Of a DNA stretch of 64,000 nucleotides, positions 63,612 to 64,000 are shown piece after piece. This stretch comes from Blepharisma japonicum (lineage: Eukaryota > Ciliophora > Heterotrichea > Heterotrichida > Blepharismidae). Under the pieces are notes generated by a model. It did not search any database. It saw only the letters and a program-made list of their open reading frames with translations, and was not told the DNA's origin. How positions within the stretch are numbered: position 1 is the first letter of the stretch; each line of letters starts with the position of its first letter. The stretch spans positions 372,001-436,000 of the forward strand of contig CATKHK010000006.1 in assembly GCA_949751835.1 (NCBI GenBank), in the 5' to 3' direction. Made by a program: the position numbers and the translations under genes.

Positions 63612-64000
63612 ATGAACTATGCATCTACACTAGTTGTATCGAAATTTCAGAAAAAAGTTGAGGGATGCAATATGTGTAGCAGCTTAGAAATTCTTAAGAA
63701 CTTGGCTTGCAATTCTACATGTCTGTCTGATACGAGAAGTGAAAGAGAAATGATAGCCCAAAAGCTGATAAAATCGATGGACCAAAGATTTGATGTTTTT
63801 TTAGAGAAAGGCTTGGAACATAAGCATATGGATTATCAAGAAAGGATAAATAGCATTGAAGAGAAAATAAGTGAAATGTGCGAAGAAGGGCGGAGTAAAG
63901 AAGTTGTGGGGCGAGATAGATTGGGAAGATGCAAAAATAATTCACAGATCAGCCTGCTATTAAATAAGAGGCTTAGCGACTTAGAGCAGAAAATGACAGA
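63612..64000 (+). CDS. Coiled-coil protein, 5' part, runs off right end
   Basis: The frame is open from ATG 63612 to the end of the window (129 codons) with no stop. The start has some Cys (EGCNMCSSLEILKNLACNSTC). The rest is charged helix (EREMIAQKLIKSMDQRFDVF, YQERINSIEEKISEMCEEG, LLLNKRLSDLEQKM) and predicts coiled coil. Family unknown, and the length is not known. The 95-nt gap to the PABP stop is typical of this region. Confidence 0.72.
   Translation, partial: MNYASTLVVSKFQKKVEGCNMCSSLEILKNLACNSTCLSDTRSEREMIAQKLIKSMDQRFDVFLEKGLEHKHMDYQERINSIEEKISEMCEEGRSKEVVGRDRLGRCKNNSQISLLLNKRLSDLEQKMT

Noticed and set aside
1-64000. Bacterial origin of parts (RsmI, ABC, dehydrogenase)
   Set aside because: Tiny introns, TGA-Trp codons and eukaryotic genes are spread over the whole window with uniform AT-rich spacers.
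1-64000. tRNA/rRNA genes, CRISPR arrays, transposons, telomere repeats
   Set aside because: Looked for by eye on both strands; no cloverleaf-like, array-like or transposase-like sequence was recognised.

Overview
This is nuclear DNA of a heterotrich ciliate, most likely Blepharisma or a close relative. Three features of the sequence point there. First, TGA is read as tryptophan: many genes are open only if in-frame TGA is sense, and several of these TGAs fall on family-conserved Trp positions (for example the Trp before MRTAA in the CDC50 homolog). Every stop I assign is TAA or TAG. Second, the introns are 15 nt (one is 16 nt), GTA...TAG, with an A exactly six bases from the 3' end in all seven found. 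Third, the DNA is AT-rich and compact, with mostly short intergenic gaps. The species name is inference; the genetic code and intron style are seen directly.

Layout. 1-7325: tandem array of VIT/vWA (VWA5A-like) genes: a 3' end running in from the left, a decayed copy and two intact copies. 7428-12467: full-length ABCB transporter and a coiled-coil gene with two 15-nt introns. 12624-19859: membrane-anchored cyclic-nucleotide phosphodiesterase (minus), atypical Rab-like GTPase, a 2.2-kb gene-poor stretch with a possible relic, an unknown protein and a CDC50 flippase subunit. 20043-28106: C2CD3-like centriole protein (1700 aa), PH-domain kinase and a coiled-coil protein with FxPxI motifs. 28558-36609: Zn alcohol dehydrogenase, then a dense minus-strand run of ABCG transporter, EF-hand protein, TMEM184/OST-alpha protein, SCP/FCP1-type phosphatase, a secreted unknown and a PG-rich axonemal-type protein. 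36728-47378: three enoyl-CoA isomerase paralogs ending in PKL, interleaved with C2H2 zinc-finger genes, a second SCP/FCP1 phosphatase and a CDK9/12-like kinase. 48002-64000: LamG/CHORD-like multidomain protein, Whirly-like ssDNA-binding protein, unknowns, a second alcohol dehydrogenase with an SH4-like N-terminal extension, a second Rab-like GTPase, a nearly gapless trio (coiled-coil, RsmI-like methylase, COG5-like), an ankyrin-SAM-SAM protein, a small MGC-type protein, poly(A)-binding protein and a gene running off the right end.

The genes do not form one pathway; this is a typical macronuclear-style gene-dense stretch. Recurring themes are local or dispersed duplication (VIT/vWA, isomerases, zinc fingers, dehydrogenases, SCP phosphatases, Rab-like GTPases), cilium/centriole biology and membrane traffic. 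No tRNA, rRNA, CRISPR array or mobile element was recognised.
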